In this document: one piece after another, positions 1 to 6,388 of the stretch
How positions within the stretch are numbered: position 1 is the stretch's first letter
Layout: the number at the start of each line of letters is the position of its first letter
Assembly (NCBI GenBank): GCA_016840245.1
Contig: JAEOST010000709.1
Span: 1 to 12,624, forward strand
Origin: Candidatus Thorarchaeota archaeon
Lineage (GTDB): Archaea; Asgardarchaeota; Thorarchaeia; Thorarchaeales; Thorarchaeaceae
DNA length: 12,624 bases
Direction: 5' to 3'
Made by a program: the position numbers and the translations under genes
The notes under the pieces: model-generated
Database searches by the model: none
What the model saw: only the letters and a program-made list of their open reading frames with translations
Told to the model about the DNA's origin: nothing

Positions 1-279
1 ACGGTAGAGATAATCAAGAATGGAGAGATCTGGCGAATAGAGCAGATAACTACTCCAACAAGCTGGATCAACTTGGTTGATGCTAGTGTGATTACTGGAA
101 CCAGTTACAATGACAGTATTCAGGATACCGAAGGTAACTACTACATCAATGAACGAAGTCAGAACTCTGTAGATCCAGCTACTTTGAACACCAGTGGACA
201 GGATTACTATGCAATTCGAATCGTTGGTGCCAATGGACGTACAACCTACATCGGTCCTATCTGGATTGATAGCCCTTGA
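1..279 (+). CDS. C-terminal fragment of a beta-rich, probably secreted protein (5' end outside window)
   Basis: The frame is open from the first base to the TGA at 277-279, giving 92 residues with no stop, so this is the 3' end of a longer gene. A TTG at 73 could serve as a start but has no ribosome binding site, and the residues before it read as normal protein. The fragment has alternating hydrophobic residues typical of beta strands. It starts with VEIIKNGE and ends with DYYAIRIVGANGRTTYIGPI followed by WIDSP. That ending resembles the small beta-sandwich seen at the C-terminus of some PHP-type (CehA/McbA-like) metallohydrolases and other exported enzymes, where a strand of the form YYxxRVxxxxG is followed by SPIWV. 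No catalytic residues lie in the visible part, so the enzyme assignment is only a suggestion. The gene converges on the vWA gene with just 9 bp between stop codons. Confidence 0.7.
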   Translation, partial: TVEIIKNGEIWRIEQITTPTSWINLVDASVITGTSYNDSIQDTEGNYYINERSQNSVDPATLNTSGQDYYAIRIVGANGRTTYIGPIWIDSP

Positions 280-288
280 TTCAGAATT

Positions 289-2802
289 TCAATAGTTGGT
301 GTGTAAGAGAAGTTTCCTTGGTAACTCTTCAATCGATGCGATATCCACAATGACACCTCTGGATGCGCTAGCAAGGGCTTGAGTGGACTCGCTATCATAG
401 GATGACTCGGGGACAATTAGAACGACCTTGATTCCTCTCTGCTTCATCTGCTGAGCTAATTCTTCACACTCACTCTGATCACTTAGAAAGGCATCACTAC
501 TCAGAAAGAAGAACTTCTCTCTTGCTCTCGATTCTTCAAGATTCTTTATCGCAAGACGCATTGAATGTGCCGCTCCAGTACCTCCTCCTGCCTCTACATC
601 CAGTAATTTCTCAGCCACGTTCTCCACAGAAATATTTCTCTCTTGAATCTCCTTAATGATGTGGGTTTCATGATCGAATAGAACAACTCCAAAATCATCC
701 TTCTTGATTCCGAAGACGCCTGCCATTACCGAAAGAGCTAGCATACCAAGTTTCTCAGGTGCATCCATAGACTTAGACTTGTCAAGAGCCCAGAAGAATG
801 CTCTATGTCCATGGTATGGTTGAGTCACCAAGAAGTCTTCATAATTGATGACATCGAACTTGGACTGCCCTTGTGATAACAGATAGTCCATAGTTTCTTC
901 TAGATGAATCATATCAAAGTCGTCCCCAATTCTAAATGGACGAACAGTTGTTGATTCTTGAATGCCACCAAGCATGGATGAGCCCATGGTCTGCTTCGCA
1001 TATCGTGATCCCATCTCAATTAGCAACTGCTTGGCAATCTCACGAAGCTTCTGTGTGATGTCCTTTGGAAGCTTACGTCGATGATGATACCACGCCTTGA
1101 TTACGCTGGTTGCAGGTCCACTGATCAAACCATCAAGTGCTTGGTCCGCCCTCTCATCGGTCACCTTTCCAGTGTATTGGAAAGTTCTGTCTTTCATCAT
1201 CTTTCCTTGCCATCGTCCTAGTGCTGACTGTAGATTGATCGATGCAATTGCAGAGAGGGCATCCTTGTTTCCTACTTCAGCAGCTAGGTTGGCCAACTCT
1301 GTGAGTTGATCTTGGTCTAGATCTGCAGACATCATGAGATGATGAAGACGGTCATAACCTGAGTTCCCCTCCTTGATCAGCTTCTCAATGACCTGATATG
1401 ATGGAGCAAGAATCTCTTGAATTTCATCCTCTGTCATGCCCAGTGCTTCAGCAGTCTTTCGCACAACCTCTGAGGCTGGGATTGCTCCAAGTTGAGAGGA
1501 GATGCGGACGGTTTCTCTAAGCTGGCCTGATGATTTTACATGTTCAGCTGCAGCATCTGCCAATCTCTGCATGGCTGGACTCCAATCCTCCCTCATCTCA
1601 TCCTCTGTGAGATGGTCTCTTAGTTCTGACATCTCTTCAAGATGTTTCTGCATATACTCTGCAGCTGATGTTCTTGATTCTGCCCCATCAAGTATCTCAT
1701 CGGTTTCCTTTCGCAGTAAGCTCTTCCAATGCTCCCCATTTCTATATGCATCAGCTAACTGGGCTATATCTACATTCTCTGATGCCCCTGATTCATAATG
1801 AGAATCGTATGCCTCCATGAGAGGCTCTGCGAAGTCCTGTCCTGTACTCTCCATTATCTGTTTAGAGAACTCCAGAGCGTCGATAAGAGGAAATCTCTGT
1901 GTTGCATCTTGGAGATGCTCAGTAATATCTTCTGGAATCCGTTTCAGCTCACTGGCATAGTCTGATACTTCACTTAGGTCCTTCAGACTCCTCTGAAGGA
2001 TATCATCTAGCTGACCAAGCTCCTTCTGTTCAAGAATATCTAATTCCTCTAAGTGACGTAATGCTCTTGCAGCTGTTGATGGGTCCTGTTTGGCTAGTTC
2101 CTTGAACCGGTCTACAAGACTATTCTCTCCACGAAATGCGCGTGCAACAAGTTGTTCAGCTGCATTTGGAGCTGTGGTTAATTTGTCTAATACTCCCAGA
2201 GTATCAGCACGGGTAATGTCCTCAGATGTCAGACTTCCAAGTTTTCTAAGTAGTTCTCTTCCTGCAGCCTCTCGAAGCTCCTCATCATCCTTCATACCCC
2301 TCAATACGATATCTCCCTCAGTCAGATATTCCATTGCAGCCTCTATCTGTGGAGTCCCTCTTCGAGAGAGTAGCTCCTCTAGATACTCGGTACCAGTATC
2401 AACATCGTCACTCTTCACTTGTCTAGCTAGCTCTCTCTCACGTCGTATCTTGGCAATCATTGCATCTAGTGGGATCTCAGTTGAGGGTCTTGAAGGAGCA
2501 GCATCTGGTGCAGGTCGCTGTCTTTTCCTGCTTGATGATCCAAGAATGATGTCCTCAGCAACCTCTCTTGCAATATCTTGGTCTTCAGGACTTGTAGTGA
2601 AGATTGCCACCTCTACGAAGTCCATGTGTGTGATTTTGCCATTCCTGAAGTATCGCGCGGACAGTAATTTCGGAATTGACTGTGTCTGTCTGATGCTAGG
2701 CTGTGCCATCAGGTCAACTCTAGATCTCATTCTGGTCACGAATTCATGTGCGAATTCGAGCACTCCACTGAGAGCCCGCGACACATCAGACGATTCAGTC
2801 AA
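289..2802 (-). CDS. Large vWA-domain protein, partner of the adjacent MoxR ATPase
   Basis: The product has 837 residues. The C-terminal ~170 residues form a von Willebrand factor A domain with a complete metal-ion-dependent adhesion site: DKSKS (D674, S676, S678), the Thr of GGGTG (T742) and the Asp of LSSD (D770). It should therefore bind Mg2+ and a ligand carboxylate. Residues ~1-650 are highly charged and predicted mostly helical, with no signal peptide or membrane segment, so the protein is cytoplasmic. A conserved-looking N-terminal block (QPSIRQTQSIPKLLSARYF) resembles archaeal vWA proteins encoded beside MoxR. Known MoxR-vWA pairs act as chaperones that remodel or load metal into client proteins; the client here is unknown. 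The start is a TTG (2800-2802) with a GGAG site lying inside the end of the MoxR gene. The MoxR stop codon is in the same frame, six bases upstream, so translation is probably coupled. The domain call is secure, the client is not. Confidence 0.9.
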   Translation of the reverse strand: MTESSDVSRALSGVLEFAHEFVTRMRSRVDLMAQPSIRQTQSIPKLLSARYFRNGKITHMDFVEVAIFTTSPEDQDIAREVAEDIILGSSSRKRQRPAPDAAPSRPSTEIPLDAMIAKIRRERELARQVKSDDVDTGTEYLEELLSRRGTPQIEAAMEYLTEGDIVLRGMKDDEELREAAGRELLRKLGSLTSEDITRADTLGVLDKLTTAPNAAEQLVARAFRGENSLVDRFKELAKQDPSTAARALRHLEELDILEQKELGQLDDILQRSLKDLSEVSDYASELKRIPEDITEHLQDATQRFPLIDALEFSKQIMESTGQDFAEPLMEAYDSHYESGASENVDIAQLADAYRNGEHWKSLLRKETDEILDGAESRTSAAEYMQKHLEEMSELRDHLTEDEMREDWSPAMQRLADAAAEHVKSSGQLRETVRISSQLGAIPASEVVRKTAEALGMTEDEIQEILAPSYQVIEKLIKEGNSGYDRLHHLMMSADLDQDQLTELANLAAEVGNKDALSAIASINLQSALGRWQGKMMKDRTFQYTGKVTDERADQALDGLISGPATSVIKAWYHHRRKLPKDITQKLREIAKQLLIEMGSRYAKQTMGSSMLGGIQESTTVRPFRIGDDFDMIHLEETMDYLLSQGQSKFDVINYEDFLVTQPYHGHRAFFWALDKSKSMDAPEKLGMLALSVMAGVFGIKKDDFGVVLFDHETHIIKEIQERNISVENVAEKLLDVEAGGGTGAAHSMRLAIKNLEESRAREKFFFLSSDAFLSDQSECEELAQQMKQRGIKVVLIVPESSYDSESTQALASASRGVIVDIASIEELPRKLLLHTNY

Positions 2803-2808
2803 AGTGAG

Positions 2809-3723
2809 CTAACTCCTACCAGCTCCCAAGGCTCTCCTGATGAGGGTAGTAACTGTCTTCTCAGGTTCTACTCCAGGTCTGAATCGTAGAGACCCTGACA
2901 GTACGTGCTGCGCTGCCTTTGATAGAACGCCATATGAAACCTCTCCATCTTCTTCACGTTTTGCCATTTGATGCGCAAGACGTGCAATTGCAATGCCTGC
3001 TCGAATGGAGGCTGGAACCTCGATATCCTTGCTCTCTCTAGTAGATGAAACAAGGCTATAGACTGACTCCACCACATGATCTGAGAGGTCGTACTCTGGA
3101 CAGTTCACTTTGACAATCTCAATCTCTGTGTCCTTCGTCGGGTACCCAATTCTAATCCAGACACGTATTCGATCTCTCAGTGCTTCACTCAATCTATGAG
3201 CTCCAGCCATCTCCTCTGGATTCATTGTCAGAACAGGATAGAAGTCCTCATGCGCCTCAATCCTACCGAGTCTTTGCACATTCACACTTCTCTCCTCAAA
3301 TGGTTCAAGGAGTGTATTCTGGACATACTCAGGTAGTCGATTTGCCTCATTGAGCCCAAAAACGCCTCCGTGCACCATTGCCTTTAGTAACGCACCTGGT
3401 TCAAATGACTCCAGTGTGAATCCCTTACTGAGCACGATTGCAGGATTAAACGAGCCAATGAGGTGTGAAGGTCGGATGCCTTCATCTCCAGTGACCCACG
3501 CGAATCTACGTTTGCTCTTCTCTGCATAGGCACGCAGGAGCAACGTTTTGCCAACCCCTGGTGGTCCGATAATTCCCGGAATCAAATCTGCAGTTTCGCA
3601 ATCTGAGAGAATCTCGAAAGCGTCTTTGTATTGTTCCTTAATTACAATCTGCACCTTTCTTTTCGATGCTGCCTTTAGTCGGTCATTGAAGTCCTTGACA
3701 AACTCCTCTTGTTCCTCTACCAT
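2809..3723 (-). CDS. MoxR-type AAA+ ATPase
   Basis: This 304-residue protein is a full-length single AAA+ module of the MoxR class (COG0714 type). Visible motifs in order are Walker A GPPGVGKT (53-60), the Walker B region GGVFGLNEANRLP (119-131), sensor 1 in VLTMNPEE (N168), arginine-finger candidates in LSEALRDRI (R183/R185) and a sensor-2-like Arg in the lid (R241). The Walker B aspartate is replaced by Asn (N125), while the catalytic Glu (E126) remains. MoxR proteins use ATP to remodel partners, usually through a vWA protein, and the next gene encodes one. The ATG at 3721-3723 is preceded by GAGGTT at a suitable distance, inside the 27-bp gap after the LRR gene. All three genes are on one strand with gaps of 27 and 6 bp, which indicates an operon. 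It could equally be called a CbbQ/NorQ-like ATPase, because these families intergrade. Confidence 0.92.
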   Translation of the reverse strand: MVEEQEEFVKDFNDRLKAASKRKVQIVIKEQYKDAFEILSDCETADLIPGIIGPPGVGKTLLLRAYAEKSKRRFAWVTGDEGIRPSHLIGSFNPAIVLSKGFTLESFEPGALLKAMVHGGVFGLNEANRLPEYVQNTLLEPFEERSVNVQRLGRIEAHEDFYPVLTMNPEEMAGAHRLSEALRDRIRVWIRIGYPTKDTEIEIVKVNCPEYDLSDHVVESVYSLVSSTRESKDIEVPASIRAGIAIARLAHQMAKREEDGEVSYGVLSKAAQHVLSGSLRFRPGVEPEKTVTTLIRRALGAGRS

Positions 3724-3750
3724 TCTATTAACCTCTGTTTCGTCATTTTC

Positions 3751-5547
3751 TCATCTCCATCTCTCGATACCTGCACATATTCGAAAGACGTATTCCTTCA
3801 AACCATCTGACGTTTCTTTCCAGATGGTTGGCGGTTCAGGCTTCTTAGAACCATCTTCCAGTTTTAGTGAGACATCAATCTGTTCCATTGCAGCCTGTAT
3901 ATTTCTAAACATACGAAGGTTCATTCTAACCTCATTTACTCTCATTGTGGACAATATCGAGAAACCATAGTTTGTTAGCCAGAGATACCTAAGATCTGCC
4001 ATTCCCTGAACTACGGGAATATAGATTCCATCAATCTCATTCTCTCTAAGTTCGTGAATTCTGGGAATCAGTCTTGATGCTCTTGTTTCAGAGAGCACCT
4101 CAATGTCCAGGAACAGAGTAGAACCCCCACGTTCAAACTGTTTCTCCAATAGGTCTACAACACCCTCAATAATCGAATCTTGAGCCTCAGCGTAGTTAGA
4201 TGCATTCTCAGCTAGTTTCAAAATATCAGCAGGATTACCATCAAATCCTCCGAGTACTGCTATACTAAACCCATCAAGAAGCCCTCTCTGCGTAGAGAAC
4301 CAGTTTTCCCTATCAATATACTGAAGACTTCTCCCAATGTGTTCAAATGTTTGAAGCCAGCCAACCAATGATGAAAGTGTCTTATAGTTTCTCCATTGAA
4401 TCTTAGAAGCAGCATCCTCAGACAACCACTCTGGATTCTCATGGAATTTGAAAAGAGAATCCGCTAACAACTCAATAGAATCATCGATTGTGAGTGCTGA
4501 GAGATTGGTGCAAACATACAATACACTGACATCAATCTGTCCAAGTGAAACACTCTCAAGATTCAATTCTTTAAGCACTTGCCAATTTGATACAGGCCAT
4601 AGGTCAATAGCATTGAGTGGATTCCCATTTAGTCTCAATCTTTGAATTCCTACACAGGAGCTGATTACTGACAGATCCAAACTTTCCAGACTATTCTCAG
4701 CAAGATCAATGTCTTGAAGACTCCTCAAATTAGCAAGAGGAGCTAGGTCAATCTGCTTCAGCTTGTTATTTCCCAACCATAATCCTTCGAGTGATGTAAG
4801 TTGTGAGAGAGGAGTAAGGTCAATTTTCGTCAGTCTATTCTCGCTGAGTCCAAGTCGTTGTAGATTTCTGCATGAGCTGATAGGACTCAAATTAACTGTC
4901 TTCAATCTGTTCTGAGAGATATCCAATGTCTGAAGCTTTGCACAATCACCTAGATACTGTAGGTCGATCGAGGAAAGGGAATTCGACCGTAGATTCAACT
5001 GTTGTATACCTGATAGAGCTTGAACAGGTGATAGGTCAAGACTTGTCAACTGGTTATTTCCTAGACTTAGCGCCTTGATACCCCTCGAGCTACTCAATGG
5101 CTGTAGGTCAATGGATGTTAGTAGATTAGAATCAATTTCTACAATCAGAAGGGTTTTGCACTTCTGCAATGGGGTCAAGTCAATTTGAGATAGTTGGTTA
5201 TTTGCCAGACTTAGATATCTGAGATAGGGACAATCTTGTAGAGCATTAAGGTCAATGCTAACCAGCTTATTCCAGTCTAGATGCAGTGATTCAAGATTTG
5301 TGCAATTTCTGAGAGGTTCCAGGTCGATTCGCTCAAGACTGTTATGACTGAGCACTACTTGTTGGAGCTGCGGGCATTGTCCTAGTGGAGAGAGATCAAG
5401 CCATAGAATCTCACGTGATGCAAGGTCAACACTCGTTGTCCCAGAATGTAGACTGAGTCCAGTGTGTTCTCCCTTGACCACTTTGAATTCGAGATTGAAT
5501 CTATCCACGACGAATCCCCTGATTGCATTAAACACTAGGGAGGTCAT
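3751..5547 (-). CDS. Leucine-rich-repeat protein, first gene of the LRR-MoxR-vWA operon
   Basis: The product has 598 residues. Residues ~61-348 contain twelve consecutive 24-residue leucine-rich repeats of the form LxxLxLxxNxLxxIDLxPLxxCxx, with no insertion or deletion; the last repeat has lost the Asn. This should fold as a curved solenoid with a parallel beta face suited to protein binding. Residues 1-60 form a beta-like cap with a partial repeat (ILWLDLSPLGQC). Residues ~349-598 are a mixed alpha/beta region I do not recognise; it includes FLDIEVLSETRASRLIPRI and a later DLRYLWLTNYGFSIL stretch. There is no signal peptide or membrane segment, so it is presumably cytoplasmic. It leads an operon with MoxR and vWA genes, so I infer a recognition, scaffold or sensor role for that chaperone pair. 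The ATG at 5547 has no clear Shine-Dalgarno site. A TATA-like TAATATAAG lies about 60 bp upstream on this strand. Confidence 0.9.
   Translation of the reverse strand: MTSLVFNAIRGFVVDRFNLEFKVVKGEHTGLSLHSGTTSVDLASREILWLDLSPLGQCPQLQQVVLSHNSLERIDLEPLRNCTNLESLHLDWNKLVSIDLNALQDCPYLRYLSLANNQLSQIDLTPLQKCKTLLIVEIDSNLLTSIDLQPLSSSRGIKALSLGNNQLTSLDLSPVQALSGIQQLNLRSNSLSSIDLQYLGDCAKLQTLDISQNRLKTVNLSPISSCRNLQRLGLSENRLTKIDLTPLSQLTSLEGLWLGNNKLKQIDLAPLANLRSLQDIDLAENSLESLDLSVISSCVGIQRLRLNGNPLNAIDLWPVSNWQVLKELNLESVSLGQIDVSVLYVCTNLSALTIDDSIELLADSLFKFHENPEWLSEDAASKIQWRNYKTLSSLVGWLQTFEHIGRSLQYIDRENWFSTQRGLLDGFSIAVLGGFDGNPADILKLAENASNYAEAQDSIIEGVVDLLEKQFERGGSTLFLDIEVLSETRASRLIPRIHELRENEIDGIYIPVVQGMADLRYLWLTNYGFSILSTMRVNEVRMNLRMFRNIQAAMEQIDVSLKLEDGSKKPEPPTIWKETSDGLKEYVFRICAGIERWR
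4504..5367 (-). repeat. Twelve tandem 72-bp units encoding 24-residue leucine-rich repeats
   Basis: Within the LRR gene the protein repeat is exactly 24 residues twelve times, so the DNA has an unbroken 72-bp period. The IDL codons give a recurring AGGTCAAT on the plus strand, for example at 4601, 4745 and 4817, which are multiples of 72 bp apart. Units differ from each other at the DNA level, so this is old protein-level repetition and not a recent tandem expansion. A Cys ends many units (position 22), with Leu or Ser in the others. Confidence 0.9.
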
Positions 5548-5605
5548 TATTCTATTTTGTCGTTAATTTGAACTTACCAAATCGAACAGTCTGATTTCCG
5601 ACACA

Positions 5606-5614
5606 CTTATATTA
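5606..5614. promoter_or_regulatory. TATA-like box in the divergent region between the LRR and zinc-finger genes
   Basis: CTTATATTA on the plus strand reads TAATATAAG on the minus strand, so it resembles an archaeal TATA box in both directions. For the plus-strand zinc-finger gene it puts the transcription start near 5636, about 10 nt before the ATG at 5646. For the LRR gene it would give a leader of roughly 36 nt. Neither gene has a Shine-Dalgarno site, which fits short or absent leaders. Assigned by position and composition only. Confidence 0.5.
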
Positions 5615-5619
5615 CTGAA

Positions 5620-5646
5620 TTAACTATTGTTAATAGTGATTAACTA
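5620..5646. promoter_or_regulatory. Phased TTAA repeats with an inverted repeat, candidate operator
   Basis: Three heptads, TTAACTA (5620), TTAATAG (5630) and TTAACTA (5640), begin exactly 10 bp apart, so they face the same side of the helix. They enclose a perfect inverted repeat ACTATT-gtt-AATAGT (5623-5637). The block lies between the TATA-like box and the zinc-finger gene start and covers its predicted transcription start. A repressor bound here would block that promoter. Which protein binds, if any, is not known from the sequence. Confidence 0.4.
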
Positions 5647-5792
5647 TGACCTCAACAGTTACTATTGAGTGTGCACCATGCGGAATCACATTCGATTCCG
5701 ATGACGAGAAGGCCAATCATGTGAAGGCTAAACACGGTCCTAAGACTTCTTTCCAGAAGGCACTAGACTGGGCCAACAAGATGGGAGTCTAA
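5646..5792 (+). CDS. C2H2 zinc-finger microprotein (48 aa)
   Basis: This short gene encodes 48 residues and consists almost entirely of one zinc finger. The spacing is C-X2-C-X12-H-X4-H (C9, C12, H25, H30), and a Phe follows the second Cys at the classical position (CGITF). The usual Leu of the finger core is Lys, so the fold is slightly atypical. The C-terminal tail (KTSFQKALDWANKMGV) looks like an amphipathic helix. Single short C2H2 proteins occur in archaea and can bind DNA or protein; I cannot tell which applies. It is transcribed divergently from the LRR-MoxR-vWA operon. An ATG start, balanced codon use, a TATA-like box upstream and a terminator-like hairpin at its stop codon all support a real gene. 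No Shine-Dalgarno site is present, which fits a very short leader. Confidence 0.75.
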   Translation: MTSTVTIECAPCGITFDSDDEKANHVKAKHGPKTSFQKALDWANKMGV

Positions 5793-5814
5793 TCGACTCC
5801 TTTATTTCATTTTT
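5784..5814 (+). terminator. Hairpin plus T-rich tract at the end of the zinc-finger gene
   Basis: GGAGTC (5784-5789) and GACTCC (5795-5800) form a perfect 6-bp stem around a 5-nt loop that contains the TAA stop codon. A T-rich run (5801-5814, tttatttcattttt) follows directly. The layout resembles an intrinsic terminator; in archaea the T-tract alone can terminate. MsrA begins only 9 bp later, so read-through or a weak internal promoter would have to express it. Confidence 0.55.
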
Positions 5815-5822
5815 AAGGAATA

Positions 5823-6362
5823 ATGAAATCCATGGAATTAGCTACATTTGGAGCAGGTTGTTTCTGGTGTGTTGAGGCAGTCTTTCAACAATTGAAGGGC
5901 GTTGCATCAGTTGTATCAGGATATTCGGGCGGACATGTAGAATATCCCACCTACGAGCAGGTCGTTTCTGGGAACACTGGACATGCCGAGGTTGCACAGA
6001 TTGAGTTTGATCCAGAACAGATAAGCTACGAGGAATTACTCGAGGTGTTCTTAGAAACTCACGACCCCACTACCTTGAATCGCCAAGGTAACGATGTAGG
6101 AACCCAGTACCGTTCAGTTATTTTCTATCATGATGATCTGCAGAGAGAAACTGCGGAACGTGTCAAGTCTAGATACGATGCAAGCGGAACTTGGAAACGA
6201 CCAATTGTGACCGAAGTAGTCCCATTCGCAGAATTTTACATCGCTGAGAACTACCACCAGAATTTCTACCGTAACAATCCAAACCAGGGCTATTGCCGTT
6301 ATGTCATCAGTCCAAAGCTTGACAAACTTGAGAAGACCTTCAAACTGAAGTTAGACATATAA
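5823..6362 (+). CDS. msrA: Peptide methionine sulfoxide reductase MsrA
   Basis: MsrA reduces the S-form of methionine sulfoxide in proteins back to methionine, using thioredoxin-type reductant, in the cytoplasm. The 179-residue product matches the normal length of a single-domain MsrA. It starts with the family signature GAGCFWCVE (catalytic Cys C13) and continues with GTQYRS (103-108) and the AENYHQNFY motif (151-159). A resolving Cys lies in QGYC (C168), the arrangement used by MsrA forms that recycle through one C-terminal Cys. No MsrB domain is fused and none is in the window. AAGGA lies very close to the ATG at 5823; a second ATG at 5832 would remove three residues and have looser spacing. 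The gene follows the zinc-finger gene after 30 bp and converges on the next gene with 19 bp between. MsrA is patchy in archaea, so bacterial origin is possible but not shown here. Confidence 0.97.
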   Translation: MKSMELATFGAGCFWCVEAVFQQLKGVASVVSGYSGGHVEYPTYEQVVSGNTGHAEVAQIEFDPEQISYEELLEVFLETHDPTTLNRQGNDVGTQYRSVIFYHDDLQRETAERVKSRYDASGTWKRPIVTEVVPFAEFYIAENYHQNFYRNNPNQGYCRYVISPKLDKLEKTFKLKLDI

Positions 6363-6368
6363 TTCATT

Positions 6369-6388
6369 GATGTAGGGTCATCTACATC
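6369..6388. terminator. Perfect 7-bp inverted repeat at the msrA/membrane-protein convergent junction
   Basis: GATGTAG (6369-6375) and CTACATC (6382-6388) are exact reverse complements around a 6-nt loop. The right arm includes the TAG stop codon of the minus-strand gene. Sitting between two convergent genes 19 bp apart, it could act on both transcripts as a 3'-end or stabilising hairpin. No long T-tract follows on either strand, so termination is not proven. Confidence 0.4.

Noticed and set aside
2803..2811. Pyrrolysine or other recoding at the MoxR amber codon
   Set aside because: TAG ends another gene here, the vWA gene has its own start with a ribosome binding site, and MoxR is full length. 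Kept only as a low-level finding about frame.
2090..2812. 240-codon open frame on the plus strand opposite the vWA gene
   Set aside because: It is the antisense shadow of a well-supported vWA gene, is Ser-rich and low in domain character, and has no promoter or ribosome binding site.
4504..5367. 72-bp periodic AGGTCAAT motif as a possible DNA repeat array such as CRISPR
   Set aside because: The period is the 24-residue leucine-rich repeat; intervening sequence is coding in one frame and units are not near-identical.
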